DNA of 64,000 nt from Lawsonia intracellularis PHE/MN1-00 (GCF_000055945.1 NC_008011.1:1235501-1299500); one strand, 5' to 3'. Counted from the first letter of the stretch, positions 1 through 9,597 are shown. Translations and numbers: made by a program. Notes: generated by a model from the letters alone, not told the origin.

Positions 1-2
1 GG

Positions 3-74
3 TTTAAGTATCTAAAAGTACTACCAAAAGCTGAAATTGAATGGGATGGTACAAAATACTTAGGTGATAAATAA
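3..74 (+). CDS. 3' end of an unidentified protein gene (partial)
   Basis: The last 23 codons of a plus-strand gene are open from the window edge and stop at TAA 72-74, ending in ...WDGTKYLGDK. The other two forward frames are closed within the first 15 bases. A strong hairpin follows 30 bases later, as expected for a gene end. The fragment is too short to identify the product. Confidence 0.6.
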   Translation, partial: FKYLKVLPKAEIEWDGTKYLGDK

Positions 75-103
75 CAAACTCTATTCATATAATTATGATA
101 TAA

Positions 104-137
104 AATGAGCCCATTATACTAGTATAATGGGCTCATT
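104..137. terminator. Bidirectional terminator hairpin, perfect 34-base palindrome
   Basis: AATGAGCCCATTATACT is followed immediately by its exact reverse complement. It lies between two convergent genes, the partial plus-strand gene ending at 74 and lysC ending at 166. A 17-bp perfect stem here is best read as a shared terminator. Confidence 0.7.
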
Positions 138-165
138 AACTAATTAGTTTTTAACATATCAGAAC

Positions 166-1398
166 CTATGAAAGACTAGCAACATCATTTTGTAATTCAA
201 ATACATCATGGAGTGTCCGAACAGCAAGCTCTGTATACTTTTCTTCTATTAAACAAGAAATTTTTATTTCTGATGTACTAATTAATAAAATATCAATATT
301 TTCATCTTTTAATGCATTAAAAGCTTTTGCAGCAACCCCAGCATGGTTTCGCATACCAACACCAATGAGAGAAACTTTTGCAACATTAGTAGCACATTCA
401 ACGCTTTTCCCTCCAATAGACTTAATTAGCTCTTCCATTAGATTACATGCTCTAGTTAGATCTTTACGAGATACAGTAAAAGTTATGTCTGTCAGATTAT
501 TTCTACTTGAAGCTTGAATAATCATATCTACAAGGATGTGTTGTTCAGCTAGAGGCCCAAATATTGACGCTGCTGTTCCAATGTGATGTGGAATATCACA
601 GAGAGTAACACGTGCTTGATCATTATCATATGCAATACTAGAAACAAGAACAGCTTCCATAATTGAATTCTCCTGAGTAACCATTGTTCCTGATGCGTTA
701 CTAAATGTAGAAAGTACTTTTATAGGGACATTGTATTTTTTTGCAAACTCTACAGATCGAATCTGTAATACTTTAGCACCCATAGAGGCCATTTCAAGCA
801 TTTCGTCATAACTAACATATGCAAGCTTTCTAGCTTTTGTACATAAGTTTGGATCGGTTGTATAAACACCTTCCACGTCTGTATAAATTTCACATTTGCA
901 TGAGCCTAAAGAAGCCGCAATAGCTACAGCAGAGGTATCTGAACCTCCACGTCCAAGGGTAGTGATTTGTCCTTCTTGTGTAACTCCTTGAAATCCTGCT
1001 ATAATAAGAGCATCATAATTTTTAAGCTGCTTATAAAGCATGTCTCCATTAATGGAAATAATCCTTGCTTGTCCAAAGTCATTATTTGTTAAGATAGGAA
1101 TTTGCCAACCAAGTAAGGAACGTGTTTTTATACCTTGCTTGTTAAGTAATAGACTAAAAAGTGTAATAGATGCATGTTCCCCAGTAGAAAGAAGACTATC
1201 AAGTTCTAAAGGGTCAGGGTTTTCTGCACATGAGTGTGCAAGCTCTAATAATGTATTTGTTTTTCCTGCCTTAGCTGAAAGGACAACAACAACTTTAAAT
1301 CCGTTATTAAGAGCATTAGTCACTTTCTGTTGCACTTGTTTTAGACATTCTAATGTAGCAACAGAAGTTCCTCCAAATTTTTGTACAAGAATTTGCAT
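166..1398 (-). CDS. lysC: Aspartate kinase
   Basis: Phosphorylates aspartate in the first step of the lysine, threonine, methionine and diaminopimelate pathways, in the cytoplasm. The 410-residue protein starts with the kinase signature KFGGTS (residues 7-12) and has the glycine-rich TLGRGGSDTSAVA segment near 147-159. The C-terminal third (about 265-405) is a tandem ACT regulatory region, with the second unit beginning around VAKVSLIGVGM. The length fits a monofunctional enzyme with no homoserine dehydrogenase fusion. The ACT pair implies feedback control by lysine and/or threonine (family knowledge). The gene starts 4 bases after the end of tsaE, so the two are probably one operon. Confidence 0.95.
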   Translation of the reverse strand: MQILVQKFGGTSVATLECLKQVQQKVTNALNNGFKVVVVLSAKAGKTNTLLELAHSCAENPDPLELDSLLSTGEHASITLFSLLLNKQGIKTRSLLGWQIPILTNNDFGQARIISINGDMLYKQLKNYDALIIAGFQGVTQEGQITTLGRGGSDTSAVAIAASLGSCKCEIYTDVEGVYTTDPNLCTKARKLAYVSYDEMLEMASMGAKVLQIRSVEFAKKYNVPIKVLSTFSNASGTMVTQENSIMEAVLVSSIAYDNDQARVTLCDIPHHIGTAASIFGPLAEQHILVDMIIQASSRNNLTDITFTVSRKDLTRACNLMEELIKSIGGKSVECATNVAKVSLIGVGMRNHAGVAAKAFNALKDENIDILLISTSEIKISCLIEEKYTELAVRTLHDVFELQNDVASLS

Positions 1399-1402
1399 AG
1401 AG

Positions 1403-2011
1403 TTATACTATAGGTGAAGAGAGATTTTGTGTATTCATTAGCTTTAATTGGATTACCTGTTGATGTTGTATCAGAGAGTCAATAATTTTAGCTGAGATTA
1501 CTCCATGATGATAACACGATATTTGTCGAGTATTTTTTTCATCTAGTGAAAGAGAAAAAATAATACACTCAGTAGGAAATAGTTCTTCTGGGAGATATTC
1601 TGCCCATTCTATGATTACTAACCCTTGGTGATCATAAAGCAATTCATATATCTCTTCAGGGATTGTATGAGAGCAGCGATAAAGATCACAATGTATAACA
1701 GTAGGATTTGTTGGATAATAGTTACAAATAGTAAAACTAGGGCTTGAGACTTCAGCATATTCATTATACAGGAAATGTTGTACTAATCCACGAGTAAAGG
1801 TTGTTTTGCCACTTCCAACTTCTCCGTAGAGTAAAATAACAGGCATAAAAGAATAGTTTACAAGAAGAGTTGCTATATATTGTCCAAAATAAGTCATACT
1901 ATTCGGGTTAGAAATAGTAAATATTACAGAGGGAGGAGAATTTTGTGTATAAGTTTTTGTAACTATAGAGGACATAGGTGGTGTGTTCTGCAAATTATTA
2001 TACATAGGCAC
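1403..2011 (-). CDS. tsaE: tRNA N6-threonylcarbamoyladenosine biosynthesis ATPase TsaE
   Basis: P-loop ATPase that works with TsaB and TsaD to make the t6A37 modification of ANN-decoding tRNAs. It shows Walker A GEVGSGKTT (63-71), the family HCDLYR motif (107-112) and the IIEWAEYLPEELFP segment (about 132-145). The protein is about 50 residues longer than usual at its N terminus. The open frame starts at GTG 2011, ATG 2005 and ATG 1975 are alternatives, and none has a clear ribosome binding site, so the start is uncertain. It lies just upstream of lysC on the same strand. Confidence 0.88.
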   Translation of the reverse strand: MPMYNNLQNTPPMSSIVTKTYTQNSPPSVIFTISNPNSMTYFGQYIATLLVNYSFMPVILLYGEVGSGKTTFTRGLVQHFLYNEYAEVSSPSFTICNYYPTNPTVIHCDLYRCSHTIPEEIYELLYDHQGLVIIEWAEYLPEELFPTECIIFSLSLDEKNTRQISCYHHGVISAKIIDSLIQHQQVIQLKLMNTQNLSSPIV

Positions 2012-2150
2012 TATAATAACTGGGCTTTACAAGGAATTCAATAGATTCTTGTCAAGGATATAAAAAATATTGTTGCATGAATTATTGCTTGGAATTAATA
2101 TAACAAGATAAGTAGACTTGTGAAGCAAAAGAGAGTATGAGTTTTAGTAG

Positions 2151-3047
2151 ATGGAACAATATCATGGTCTTTTGGTTGTAAATAAGCCTCAAGGAATTAC
2201 TTCAGCAGCTTGTACGTATTATTTAAAAAAAATGGGGCAAAGAAAAATTGGCCATGCAGGAACATTAGATCCTATGGCACAAGGTGTGTTGCTTATCCTT
2301 TTAGGACATGGGACAAAAATTTTTAACTATCTTCTTGAAGGAGGAGAAAAAGTATATAAGGCAACAGTTTGTTTTGGACAAACTACAGATACTTGGGATA
2401 GAGAAGGAAAAGTCCTTACAACACAGAGTTGGGAACATATTACTTCAGAAGAGGTTAGGGAACATATTTTTTCTTGGAAAGGTATAAACAAGCAGCTTAT
2501 CCCACCATATTCTGCTGCTAAATATCAGGGGCAGCCTTTATATGCTTTATCCCGTAAAGGGGAAAACACTCCACATAAAACAAAGAAAATAGAAATTTCA
2601 TGTGTGGAAGTTCTTACTATTAACCTCCCATATGTAACCTTTCGAGTTACATGTAGTTCTGGTACCTATATACGCTCTCTAGCCCACAGCTTGGGGATGC
2701 GAATGAGGTGTGGGGCTGTTCTCACAGAGCTGACTCGAGAGTATAGTTATCCTTTTGGGCTTGATACAGCAATTCCATTTGAGGATCTTGTAACCAATCC
2801 AGATTTATTACTAGATCGGATTATTCCTATTACAGCAGCATTGCCTGACTGGTCAATTGTTGTTGTTAATAAAAGTGAGGTTTCACAGATTAAAAATGGT
2901 ATTCCCCTTTTTAGAAGAGATACAACATGTCTCTCAGGTAAAAAGACAGTACTTTTGCTGGAAGATGGAACACCTTTAGCACTTGCTGAAGCAATGAATA
3001 CTTCTAATGGAGCTGTATGGACTTTACTCAGAGGATTATGGACATAA
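2151..3047 (+). CDS. truB: tRNA pseudouridine-55 synthase
   Basis: Converts U55 in the T-loop of tRNAs to pseudouridine. The N-terminal KPQGITS segment (12-18) and the GHAGTLDP motif are clear; the aspartate at about residue 40 is the catalytic nucleophile of the TruB family. The SGTYIRSLA motif near residue 170 is also present. At 298 residues it has the normal bacterial length. It is followed 30 bases later by rpsO and then pnp. The truB-rpsO-pnp order is a widely conserved translation/RNA-turnover cluster. Confidence 0.95.
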   Translation: MEQYHGLLVVNKPQGITSAACTYYLKKMGQRKIGHAGTLDPMAQGVLLILLGHGTKIFNYLLEGGEKVYKATVCFGQTTDTWDREGKVLTTQSWEHITSEEVREHIFSWKGINKQLIPPYSAAKYQGQPLYALSRKGENTPHKTKKIEISCVEVLTINLPYVTFRVTCSSGTYIRSLAHSLGMRMRCGAVLTELTREYSYPFGLDTAIPFEDLVTNPDLLLDRIIPITAALPDWSIVVVNKSEVSQIKNGIPLFRRDTTCLSGKKTVLLLEDGTPLALAEAMNTSNGAVWTLLRGLWT

Positions 3048-3077
3048 AACCTAAAATTATAATATGAGGAAATTGCT

Positions 3078-3347
3078 GTGGTAATGGATGCATTACAAAA
3101 AAAGAGTATTATTAATGTATATGCTAAACATGAGGGCGATACAGGTTCTCCAGAGGTACAGGTTGCATTATTAACTGCTCGTATAGAAGTTCTTACAGAG
3201 CATTTTAAGTTACACAAAAAAGATTTTCATTCTCGTCAAGGGTTATTAAAACTTGTAAGTCGTCGTCGAAAGTTACTTAGCTACCTAAAAAGTAGAAATA
3301 TTCAATCTTATCGTGATGTTATTGCAAAACTTGGCTTGCGGAAATAA
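3078..3347 (+). CDS. rpsO: 30S ribosomal protein S15
   Basis: Small-subunit ribosomal protein that binds the central domain of 16S rRNA. The sequence carries the S15 signature: [19 protein letters not shown], then [25 protein letters not shown] and a terminal KLGLRK. AGGA at 3067-3070 lies 7 bases before GTG 3078, giving MVMDALQ. ATG 3084 is the alternative and would give 87 residues. A terminator hairpin follows directly, separating it partly from pnp. Confidence 0.97.
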   Translation: MVMDALQKKSIINVYAKHEGDTGSPEVQVALLTARIEVLTEHFKLHKKDFHSRQGLLKLVSRRRKLLSYLKSRNIQSYRDVIAKLGLRK

Positions 3348-3360
3348 TAATTGTTTTATT

Positions 3361-3383
3361 GGGGGAGAATTCCCCCTTTTTAT
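3361..3383 (+). terminator. Rho-independent terminator after rpsO
   Basis: GGGGGA-GAAT-TCCCCC hairpin followed by TTTTTATTA, 14 bases past the rpsO stop. It is the most G+C-rich hairpin in this part of the window. In many bacteria the rpsO-pnp spacer has a partial terminator plus an autoregulatory site; the latter is not visible here. Confidence 0.75.
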
Positions 3384-3552
3384 TATATTTATATTATAAT
3401 CTATAAATTTTATAGATTATAATTAGTAGTATAAATTTTAGATATAGTAAGAAAGGTTACATAATTCACCAAGTTGTTAATGAGTAATTTTATAAAATTA
3501 TTATTTTGACTTACGGTTATTATAGTACTTTTTTGACATAAAAAGGAAATGT

Positions 3553-5763
3553 ATGAGCTTTAGAAAACCCCCCATTCGTTTAGCTACTCAAGTTGGTGGT
3601 AAAGAAATTATTTTTGAAACTGGTTATATGGCTACACAGGCAAATGGTTCTCTTACAGTTCAATGTGGTGGTACCATTGTTCTTGTAACAGTTTGTTCTC
3701 AACCCCTTGAGTCTGACAAGGGTTTTTTCCCCCTTACTGTGGAATACTCAGAAAAGATGTATGCTGCAGGAAGAATCCCTGGAAGCTTTTTTAGACGAGA
3801 AATAGGACGTCCTAGTGAACGTGAAACACTTATTTCTCGACTAATTGATCGTCCTATTCGTCCAATGTTTCCTAAAGGCTTAGCAGAAGATGTCCAAATT
3901 TTGGCTAATGTAATTTCTTCAGATCAAGAAAATGAATCTGATATTTTAGCAGTAACAGGGGCATCAGCAGCTGTAATGCTTTCTTCTTTACCTTTTGAGT
4001 GTGCTATAGCAGCTGGGCGTATTGGACGTTTAAATGGTCAGTTTGTATTAAATCCTACAATTAATGAAATAGAATTAAGTGATTTAAATATTGTTTTTGC
4101 TGCGTCTTCAGAGGCTGTTGTAATGGTTGAAGGTGAAGCAAATGTTGTTGAAGAGGAAATCATTATTGAGGCTCTTGAATGGGGTCATAAAGAAATTCAG
4201 CCAATCATAACCCTCCAAAATAAAATCCAAGAACTTGCTGGACGAAATAAAATACCATTTGTTCCTGTTGAAGAGAATATAGTTTTTTCTAAAAAAGTAG
4301 AAGAATTAGCGGATAAATTTGGTATAGTAGAAGCTATGCAAGTTAAAGAAAAGCAATTTCGTAAAGAAGCTCGTAAAGCTGTTAAGGAAAAAGTGTTAGC
4401 TATATTAAAAGAAGATCCTCTTTATGCTGAACATAGTGATATACTTAATACAGTAAGTGAAATTATTGGAAATTTAGAAAAGAAGATTGTTCGTCAAAGA
4501 ATAGTAAAAGAAAATTTACGTATTGATGGACGTGATACAATAACAGTGCGTCCTATAGCAATTGAGGTAGGTTTACTTCCACGTACGCATGGTTCAGCCC
4601 TCTTTACTCGTGGTGAAACACAGTCATTATGTATTACAACATTAGGAAGTTCAACAGATAATCAGAGAGTAGATTCACTTGCAGGAGATACAGTTAAAAA
4701 TTTTATGCTTCATTATAATTTCCCTCCTTTTTCTGTAGGAGAAGTAAAGCCCGTTCGTGTATCTAGACGTGAAATTGGTCATGGTGCATTAGCAGAAAAG
4801 GCACTTAAATATATTCTTCCTTCTCAAAATACGTTTCCTTTTACAGTCCGTATCGTTGCTGAAACATTAGAATCTAATGGCTCTTCTTCTATGGCTGCTA
4901 TATGTGGTGGTTGTTTATCATTGATGGACGCTGGTGTCCCAATTTCTGCTCCAGTGGCTGGTGTAGCAATGGGGCTGATTAAAGAAGATGATCAATTTAT
5001 TGTTTTAACAGATATAATTGGTGATGAAGACGCCTTTGGTGACATGGATTTTAAGATTGCAGGCACAACTAAGGGTATTACAGCTGTTCAAATGGATATT
5101 AAAATTACTGGCTTGACTACAGATGTAATGCGCAAAGCAATGGAGCAAGCACGTGAGGCTCGTATACATATTCTTAGTGAAATGGCAAAAGCATTAGATG
5201 TCCCACGTTCTAACCTTTCACAGTATGCACCACAACACGCTGAGCTTGTAGTAAATCCTGATGCTATTCGGATGATTATTGGTCCTGGTGGTAAAAATAT
5301 TAAACAGATTACAACTGTTACTGGTGCAGCTATTGATATTAATGATAGTGGAAAAATTTCAATTTTTGCTCCTACATCTGAAGCAATGGAACAAGCAAAA
5401 CAGATGATTTTATATTATGATCAACGTCCAGAATTAGGTAAAAACTATAAGGGGAAAGTTCGTAAAATTTTAGAAATAGGTGCTATTTTAGAAATTATGC
5501 CTAATGTGGAAGCATTTGTTCATATTTCCCAACTTGCTGTTGAGCATATTGCACAGGTGACTGATGTTGTACAGCTAGGTGAAGATATGATAATTAAAGT
5601 TATTGAAATTACAGGTGATAGAGTCCGTGCAAGTCGTAAAGCAGTATTACTAGAAGAAGAAGGTATAACTTGGACTCCTGAAGAGAGTAGTCGTTTTTCT
5701 AAAGGAAATCGTAATGGTGATCGTAGTCGTCACAACAATAGAGAACGTACACGTCGGACATAA
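3553..5763 (+). CDS. pnp: Polyribonucleotide nucleotidyltransferase (PNPase)
   Basis: Phosphorolytic 3'-5' exoribonuclease and a core RNA-decay enzyme. The 736-residue protein has two RNase PH-like domains: the first opens with ETGYMATQANGS, the second contains RTHGSALFTRGETQ and IIGDEDAFGDMDFKIAGT. A helical linker separates them. A KH domain (IIGPGGKNIKQI, about 570) and an S1 domain (GKVRKILEIGAILEI, about 630-690) follow. It ends in a basic, disordered-looking tail rich in R, N and G. AAGGA lies 5 bases before ATG 3553. It follows rpsO by about 200 bases. Confidence 0.97.
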   Translation: MSFRKPPIRLATQVGGKEIIFETGYMATQANGSLTVQCGGTIVLVTVCSQPLESDKGFFPLTVEYSEKMYAAGRIPGSFFRREIGRPSERETLISRLIDRPIRPMFPKGLAEDVQILANVISSDQENESDILAVTGASAAVMLSSLPFECAIAAGRIGRLNGQFVLNPTINEIELSDLNIVFAASSEAVVMVEGEANVVEEEIIIEALEWGHKEIQPIITLQNKIQELAGRNKIPFVPVEENIVFSKKVEELADKFGIVEAMQVKEKQFRKEARKAVKEKVLAILKEDPLYAEHSDILNTVSEIIGNLEKKIVRQRIVKENLRIDGRDTITVRPIAIEVGLLPRTHGSALFTRGETQSLCITTLGSSTDNQRVDSLAGDTVKNFMLHYNFPPFSVGEVKPVRVSRREIGHGALAEKALKYILPSQNTFPFTVRIVAETLESNGSSSMAAICGGCLSLMDAGVPISAPVAGVAMGLIKEDDQFIVLTDIIGDEDAFGDMDFKIAGTTKGITAVQMDIKITGLTTDVMRKAMEQAREARIHILSEMAKALDVPRSNLSQYAPQHAELVVNPDAIRMIIGPGGKNIKQITTVTGAAIDINDSGKISIFAPTSEAMEQAKQMILYYDQRPELGKNYKGKVRKILEIGAILEIMPNVEAFVHISQLAVEHIAQVTDVVQLGEDMIIKVIEITGDRVRASRKAVLLEEEGITWTPEESSRFSKGNRNGDRSRHNNRERTRRT

Positions 5764-5796
5764 CTTTTATTAAGAATAACTACTAGGTTATATAGG

Positions 5797-5836
5797 CTGA
5801 TTGATTCTTCTTACTAAAGAAAAATCAATCAGTTTT
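5797..5836. terminator. Bidirectional terminator between pnp and gatB
   Basis: CTGATTGATT (5797-5806) pairs with AATCAATCAG (5823-5832) across a 16-base loop, with TTTT after it on the plus strand. It lies 34 bases past the pnp stop and 43 bases from the convergent gatB stop, so it can serve both genes. Confidence 0.65.
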
Positions 5837-5878
5837 GATTATACTATATTATTAAAAGTAGTAAATTTTTAACTTAGG

Positions 5879-7312
5879 TTATTTTGATAATATATTATGA
5901 AGTGCTTGATTAACAAGTGCTGGATTAGCTTGTCCCTGCATTTTTTTCATAACTTGTCCAATAAAAAAACTTAATAATTTTGTTTTTCCATTTTTATATG
6001 CGGCTACTTCAGTAGGATTTTCAGCAAGAACTTCAACTACAATTGTATCAATAGTCTTTGTATCAGAAATTTGTGTTAAGCCATGTTTTATTACGTAATC
6101 TTTAGGCATTAATTGTTTGCTAAATAAATCTTCAAAGATATCATGAGCAATTTTGATACTAATAAGATTTTCATCAATAATAGCTGCAAGTTCAGCAATT
6201 GCTTCAGGCTTCATTGTACATTGTTGGATTGTTATATTATGCTCATTAAGCATATGTAATAGTAATATTTTAATAAGGTTAGCAATTTTTTTAGGTTTTG
6301 GGTATAATTTAACTGCTTTTTCAAAAAAGTCAGCAAGTTCTCGACTTGATGTAAGTATTTCTGCATCCTGATGAGCTAAACCCCATTCTATTACAAATCG
6401 TTTTTGTCGACTATCCGATAATTCTGGGATTTCACCTTTCCATTTTTCTATTTCCTGAATAGTAACATAAATAGGTACTAAGTCAGGATCAGGAAAATAT
6501 CTGTAATCATGGGCTGTTTCTTTATCTCTCATAGGGGTAGTGATATCTTTATCACTATTATAAAGACGAGTTTCTTGTATTATTGTTTTACCATCTTCTA
6601 ATATATCTTGCTGACGATTGATTTCAAATTCAAGAGCTCGTTGAACATTTCGGAATGAATTTAAGTTTTTGATTTCAGTTCGAGTCCCTAGATGTTTAGA
6701 ATTATATGGTCGTAAAGAAATATTTGCATCACATCGAAAGTTGCCTTCTTCCATATTTCCATCACTGATACCAAGATATGTTACAATTGCATGTAAGCTT
6801 TTTAAATAAGCAACAGCTTCAGAAGGAGTATTTATATCCGGCTTACTAACAATTTCAATAAGAGGTACTCCTGCTCTATTAAGATCTATAAAACTTTTAT
6901 TTTCATGAGGAGAGTGAATACTCTTTCCAGCATCATTTTCTAGATGAATTTGGTGGATCCCTATTCTTTTATTGTTATTTTTTATAGTCAGATCAAGATA
7001 TCCTGAAGTACAGAGAGCATGGGTACCCTGAGATATTTGATATCCGTTTGGTAGGTCAGGATAAAAGTAGTTTTTTCGAGAAAAAAAAGAGTGAGTATTA
7101 ATTGTACAATGCAATGCAAGTCCAGCTTTAACTGCGTATTCAACAGCTAGTTTATTTAGGGATGGTAATGCACCAGGCATACCTGCGCAGATTTCACATA
7201 TATTAGTATTTGGTGGAGTTCCAAATGTTGTAGGGCAAGAGCAGAAGAGTTTAGACTTTGTTCCAAGCTGAACATGTACTTCTAGCCCAATGACGGCTTC
7301 AAAGTGACTCAT
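5879..7312 (-). CDS. gatB: Aspartyl/glutamyl-tRNA amidotransferase subunit B
   Basis: Subunit of GatCAB, which converts mischarged Glu-tRNA(Gln) and/or Asp-tRNA(Asn) to the correct amide forms. The GatB N-terminal domain is clear: GLEVHVQL (9-16), a Cys-containing zinc-site region with CSCP and ICEICAGMPG, LNSFRNVQRALEFEI, and DYRYFPDPDL. The C-terminal YqeY-like helical tail (about 330-477) is complete. At 477 residues the length is normal. GatA and GatC are not in this window. It follows a DUF4254-like gene by 18 bases. Confidence 0.96.
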   Translation of the reverse strand: MSHFEAVIGLEVHVQLGTKSKLFCSCPTTFGTPPNTNICEICAGMPGALPSLNKLAVEYAVKAGLALHCTINTHSFFSRKNYFYPDLPNGYQISQGTHALCTSGYLDLTIKNNNKRIGIHQIHLENDAGKSIHSPHENKSFIDLNRAGVPLIEIVSKPDINTPSEAVAYLKSLHAIVTYLGISDGNMEEGNFRCDANISLRPYNSKHLGTRTEIKNLNSFRNVQRALEFEINRQQDILEDGKTIIQETRLYNSDKDITTPMRDKETAHDYRYFPDPDLVPIYVTIQEIEKWKGEIPELSDSRQKRFVIEWGLAHQDAEILTSSRELADFFEKAVKLYPKPKKIANLIKILLLHMLNEHNITIQQCTMKPEAIAELAAIIDENLISIKIAHDIFEDLFSKQLMPKDYVIKHGLTQISDTKTIDTIVVEVLAENPTEVAAYKNGKTKLLSFFIGQVMKKMQGQANPALVNQALHNILSK

Positions 7313-7330
7313 GTATAGATTTCTCCCTTA

Positions 7331-7969
7331 TTAGGATGTTAGTGAATACAGTTGTGGGTTAAGAGAAGGATTGTTATACATCTTATATTGGAAATAAAGT
7401 TTAGGTTTTCGGATTCCTTGGTGGAATTCGTTTACTAGGTTTAGGATAGCATTATTAAGATCAATATGTTGTTCTTTTAGTACATGTAATTTTTGTTTAC
7501 AATTTTCAATATGTTCAATAGTAACGTCGCTACGTTCGACCTGTTCATTCATATGCCATATCTTTAGGCTTAAAATAGAAGAGCGATCAATAGCCATTCC
7601 TAATGACTCAGTATTTGTATGTACATTGTTAGTATTAGTAGGTAGTAATGGTTGAATAAGGTTAAGAAAAGCTATATCAATTTGTTCCATAAAATCGTTT
7701 CGTTGTTGGTTTAATTGATCAATAGATCGTTTACATTCTGCAATCAGTATAGGTTCTATATCACGCCGACGTGCAATATCTTCTTCATGCCAGATTTTAA
7801 AATTAAATAGATGTTGAATAACAACAAGTTCTTTAAAAATAGATGGAGTATAGACAGTTTTTAGTTTGGGTGGCTCAATTTCAGGTAGTTCTTCATGCCA
7901 AAGCATAGTTTTTTGTGTTTGTAGTTCAAAACATTCTATAAGCATAGTTATACAATCGTGTATATTCAT
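7331..7969 (-). CDS. DUF4254-like helical protein of unknown function
   Basis: A soluble, mostly helical 212-residue protein without signal peptide or membrane segments. It has two repeats of a W-H-E/M-N-E pattern (FKIWHEEDIARR near 57 and LKIWHMNEQVERSD near 130). Each is followed by a helix with N/Q and D/E residues (SIDQLNQQRND; VLKEQHIDLNNA). It ends in YFQYKMYNNPSLNPQLY. I recognise this pattern as the DUF4254 family from memory, not from a search. Such genes often sit near cell-surface polysaccharide genes, but here the partner is gatB, 18 bases downstream. No biochemical role is known to me. Confidence 0.65.
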   Translation of the reverse strand: MNIHDCITMLIECFELQTQKTMLWHEELPEIEPPKLKTVYTPSIFKELVVIQHLFNFKIWHEEDIARRRDIEPILIAECKRSIDQLNQQRNDFMEQIDIAFLNLIQPLLPTNTNNVHTNTESLGMAIDRSSILSLKIWHMNEQVERSDVTIEHIENCKQKLHVLKEQHIDLNNAILNLVNEFHQGIRKPKLYFQYKMYNNPSLNPQLYSLTS

Positions 7970-8605
7970 CAGAAAAATATCCTTAGAAAGTTTGTTATTA
8001 TAACGATTGGAAAGTTATATTTGTTTTTTTGTTGAAAAGACTTTTAGTTGTTTGACCTATAGCTTAATTTTGTTATATTAATCTGATATTACTAACATTT
8101 AGTTTACACAATATAAAAATTATATGTTTTATTAAATAGTAAAATAAGTTTTTTATTTTTTATAGTTAAGAGTAATTTCAATCCGTTATAGTTTGAACGG
8201 TAATAGAATTGTTATTAATCCACTTGACTATATTTGTTTTTAACGAAAAATTACATAATTATCCAGTATGTTACTCGTATAAACTAATGGGAACAGGAAC
8301 ATACAAAAGATTGAAGATGGCTCATTAATGCATAGTGGCCCTATGTATTTATTTCTATTTATAACTATAGAGTAGAGGAGGCAGAATATACTGGTATAAT
8401 TTAGTATAGTTAATTACCATTTATTTTTTAACTTTTTTATGTATATAAAAAAAGTTAGTTATTTTGATAGATAATAAATGAAATACAAAAGCAAAAAGTA
8501 AAGAATGCTATATTAATATTAAGAAACATTTTTTTATTTAACGATAAGAGATAATAATAAATACAATAACTATACTTAGTATAAGTTTCGTTAGGTTATT
8601 GATAT
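7970..8605. other. 636-base A+T-rich gap without a recognisable gene
   Basis: This separates the nadK stop from the start of the DUF4254-like gene. All frames are closed by frequent stops. A good ribosome binding site sequence, GAGGAGG at about 8374-8380, is not followed by a usable reading frame. A weak A/T hairpin (TAACTTTTTT...AAAAAAGTTA) is near 8429-8458. It is consistent with a decayed gene, but nothing is identifiable. Confidence 0.5.
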
Positions 8606-9463
8606 CTATAAGTTAAAATCTGTGGAAGATAAAAGACCTTTTTTTTGTAGGTGTTGTAAATAGCTATAGTTGGCTGTAGTGTATATAAGAAGCCCACTTT
8701 TTATTCCTTGAATTCCAACACTATCATTGGGTTTAAGTACAAAACCTTCTTGTCCATCGACTGTAAGGAATGGTTCAATAGCATGAGGTGAAGGTGTAAG
8801 CGTAATTGTTGTTGATAGAGGTAAAACTAGCGGAGGTGTACTTCTGAAGAGTGTCGATACAGAGGTCAGTGTAAGTGCTTGCACATCAGGATGAACTAAT
8901 GGTCCATGAGCAGAAATTGTATAACCAGAGGTCCCAAGAGGAGTAGAAACAAGAATACCATCAGAGCGAATCACTCCAATATGATGTTTATTAATAGAAA
9001 CATCAACAGCAAGAACTCGTGCAAGAGCTCCACGTCCTACTACAACATCATTTATAGCAAAACCATTTTTTATAACTTGATTATGACGAATTATTGACCA
9101 GGAAAGGACTATTTTTTTTTGAAGAACAAGCTTATGAGAATAAAGTTGTTCAAGCATTTGTGGCCAGTTTTCAGGATGAATTTCTACAAGAAAACCAACT
9201 TGTCCAAAGTTAATACCTAAAACAGGTATTTGTTTTTCAATAAGGTTACGGGAAATACTAAGGAAAGTTCCATCTCCCCCAAGTATAATAGCTACTTGTG
9301 TATGAACAAGTGATTGTTTTAATTGTGACTCAGGAATATCAGATGAAAAGAGATTTGAGGTTACATTCTTATTATAAAACCAATGTTGGATATCATGTGC
9401 TGTTTTTTCTGCTTGAGGATTTCCTACTTTATATACAATAAGGGCATGTTTAAGCGTTTTCAT
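8606..9463 (-). CDS. nadK: NAD kinase
   Basis: ATP-dependent phosphorylation of NAD to NADP in the cytoplasm. The diagnostic GGDGT motif is at residues 62-66, within VAIILGGDGTFLS. It is followed by LGINFGQVGFLVEI and the second conserved block RSDGILVSTPLGTSGYTISAHGPLVHP. The 285-residue length matches the family. It is transcribed divergently from gmhA, and a 22-base palindrome lies in the spacer. Confidence 0.94.
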   Translation of the reverse strand: MKTLKHALIVYKVGNPQAEKTAHDIQHWFYNKNVTSNLFSSDIPESQLKQSLVHTQVAIILGGDGTFLSISRNLIEKQIPVLGINFGQVGFLVEIHPENWPQMLEQLYSHKLVLQKKIVLSWSIIRHNQVIKNGFAINDVVVGRGALARVLAVDVSINKHHIGVIRSDGILVSTPLGTSGYTISAHGPLVHPDVQALTLTSVSTLFRSTPPLVLPLSTTITLTPSPHAIEPFLTVDGQEGFVLKPNDSVGIQGIKSGLLIYTTANYSYLQHLQKKGLLSSTDFNL

Positions 9464-9575
9464 ATTAAATGTTGTTAATAATATTTTTTAGTGTGAATAA
9501 TTAGTTTTTATAGTTAAGTTAAAATCATTTGTTATTAGTATAATCTTTTTATTATGCTTTATCATTAAAGATATA

Positions 9576-9597
9576 TGTTATCTTAGTTAAGATAACA
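9576..9597. repeat. 22-base palindrome in the nadK-gmhA divergent spacer
   Basis: TGTTATCTTA and TAAGATAACA form 10-bp arms around a GT centre. The position between two divergent genes, about 115 bases from the nadK start and 125 from gmhA, is typical for an operator. A chance inverted repeat in A+T-rich DNA cannot be excluded. Confidence 0.35.

Noticed and set aside
1040-1417. 125-codon plus-strand frame
   Set aside because: Fully antisense to lysC, no ribosome binding site, no family resemblance; the overlapping gene is unambiguous.
2747-3217. 156-codon minus-strand frame over truB/rpsO
   Set aside because: Antisense to two conserved genes and spans their junction; its composition is the mirror of their codons.
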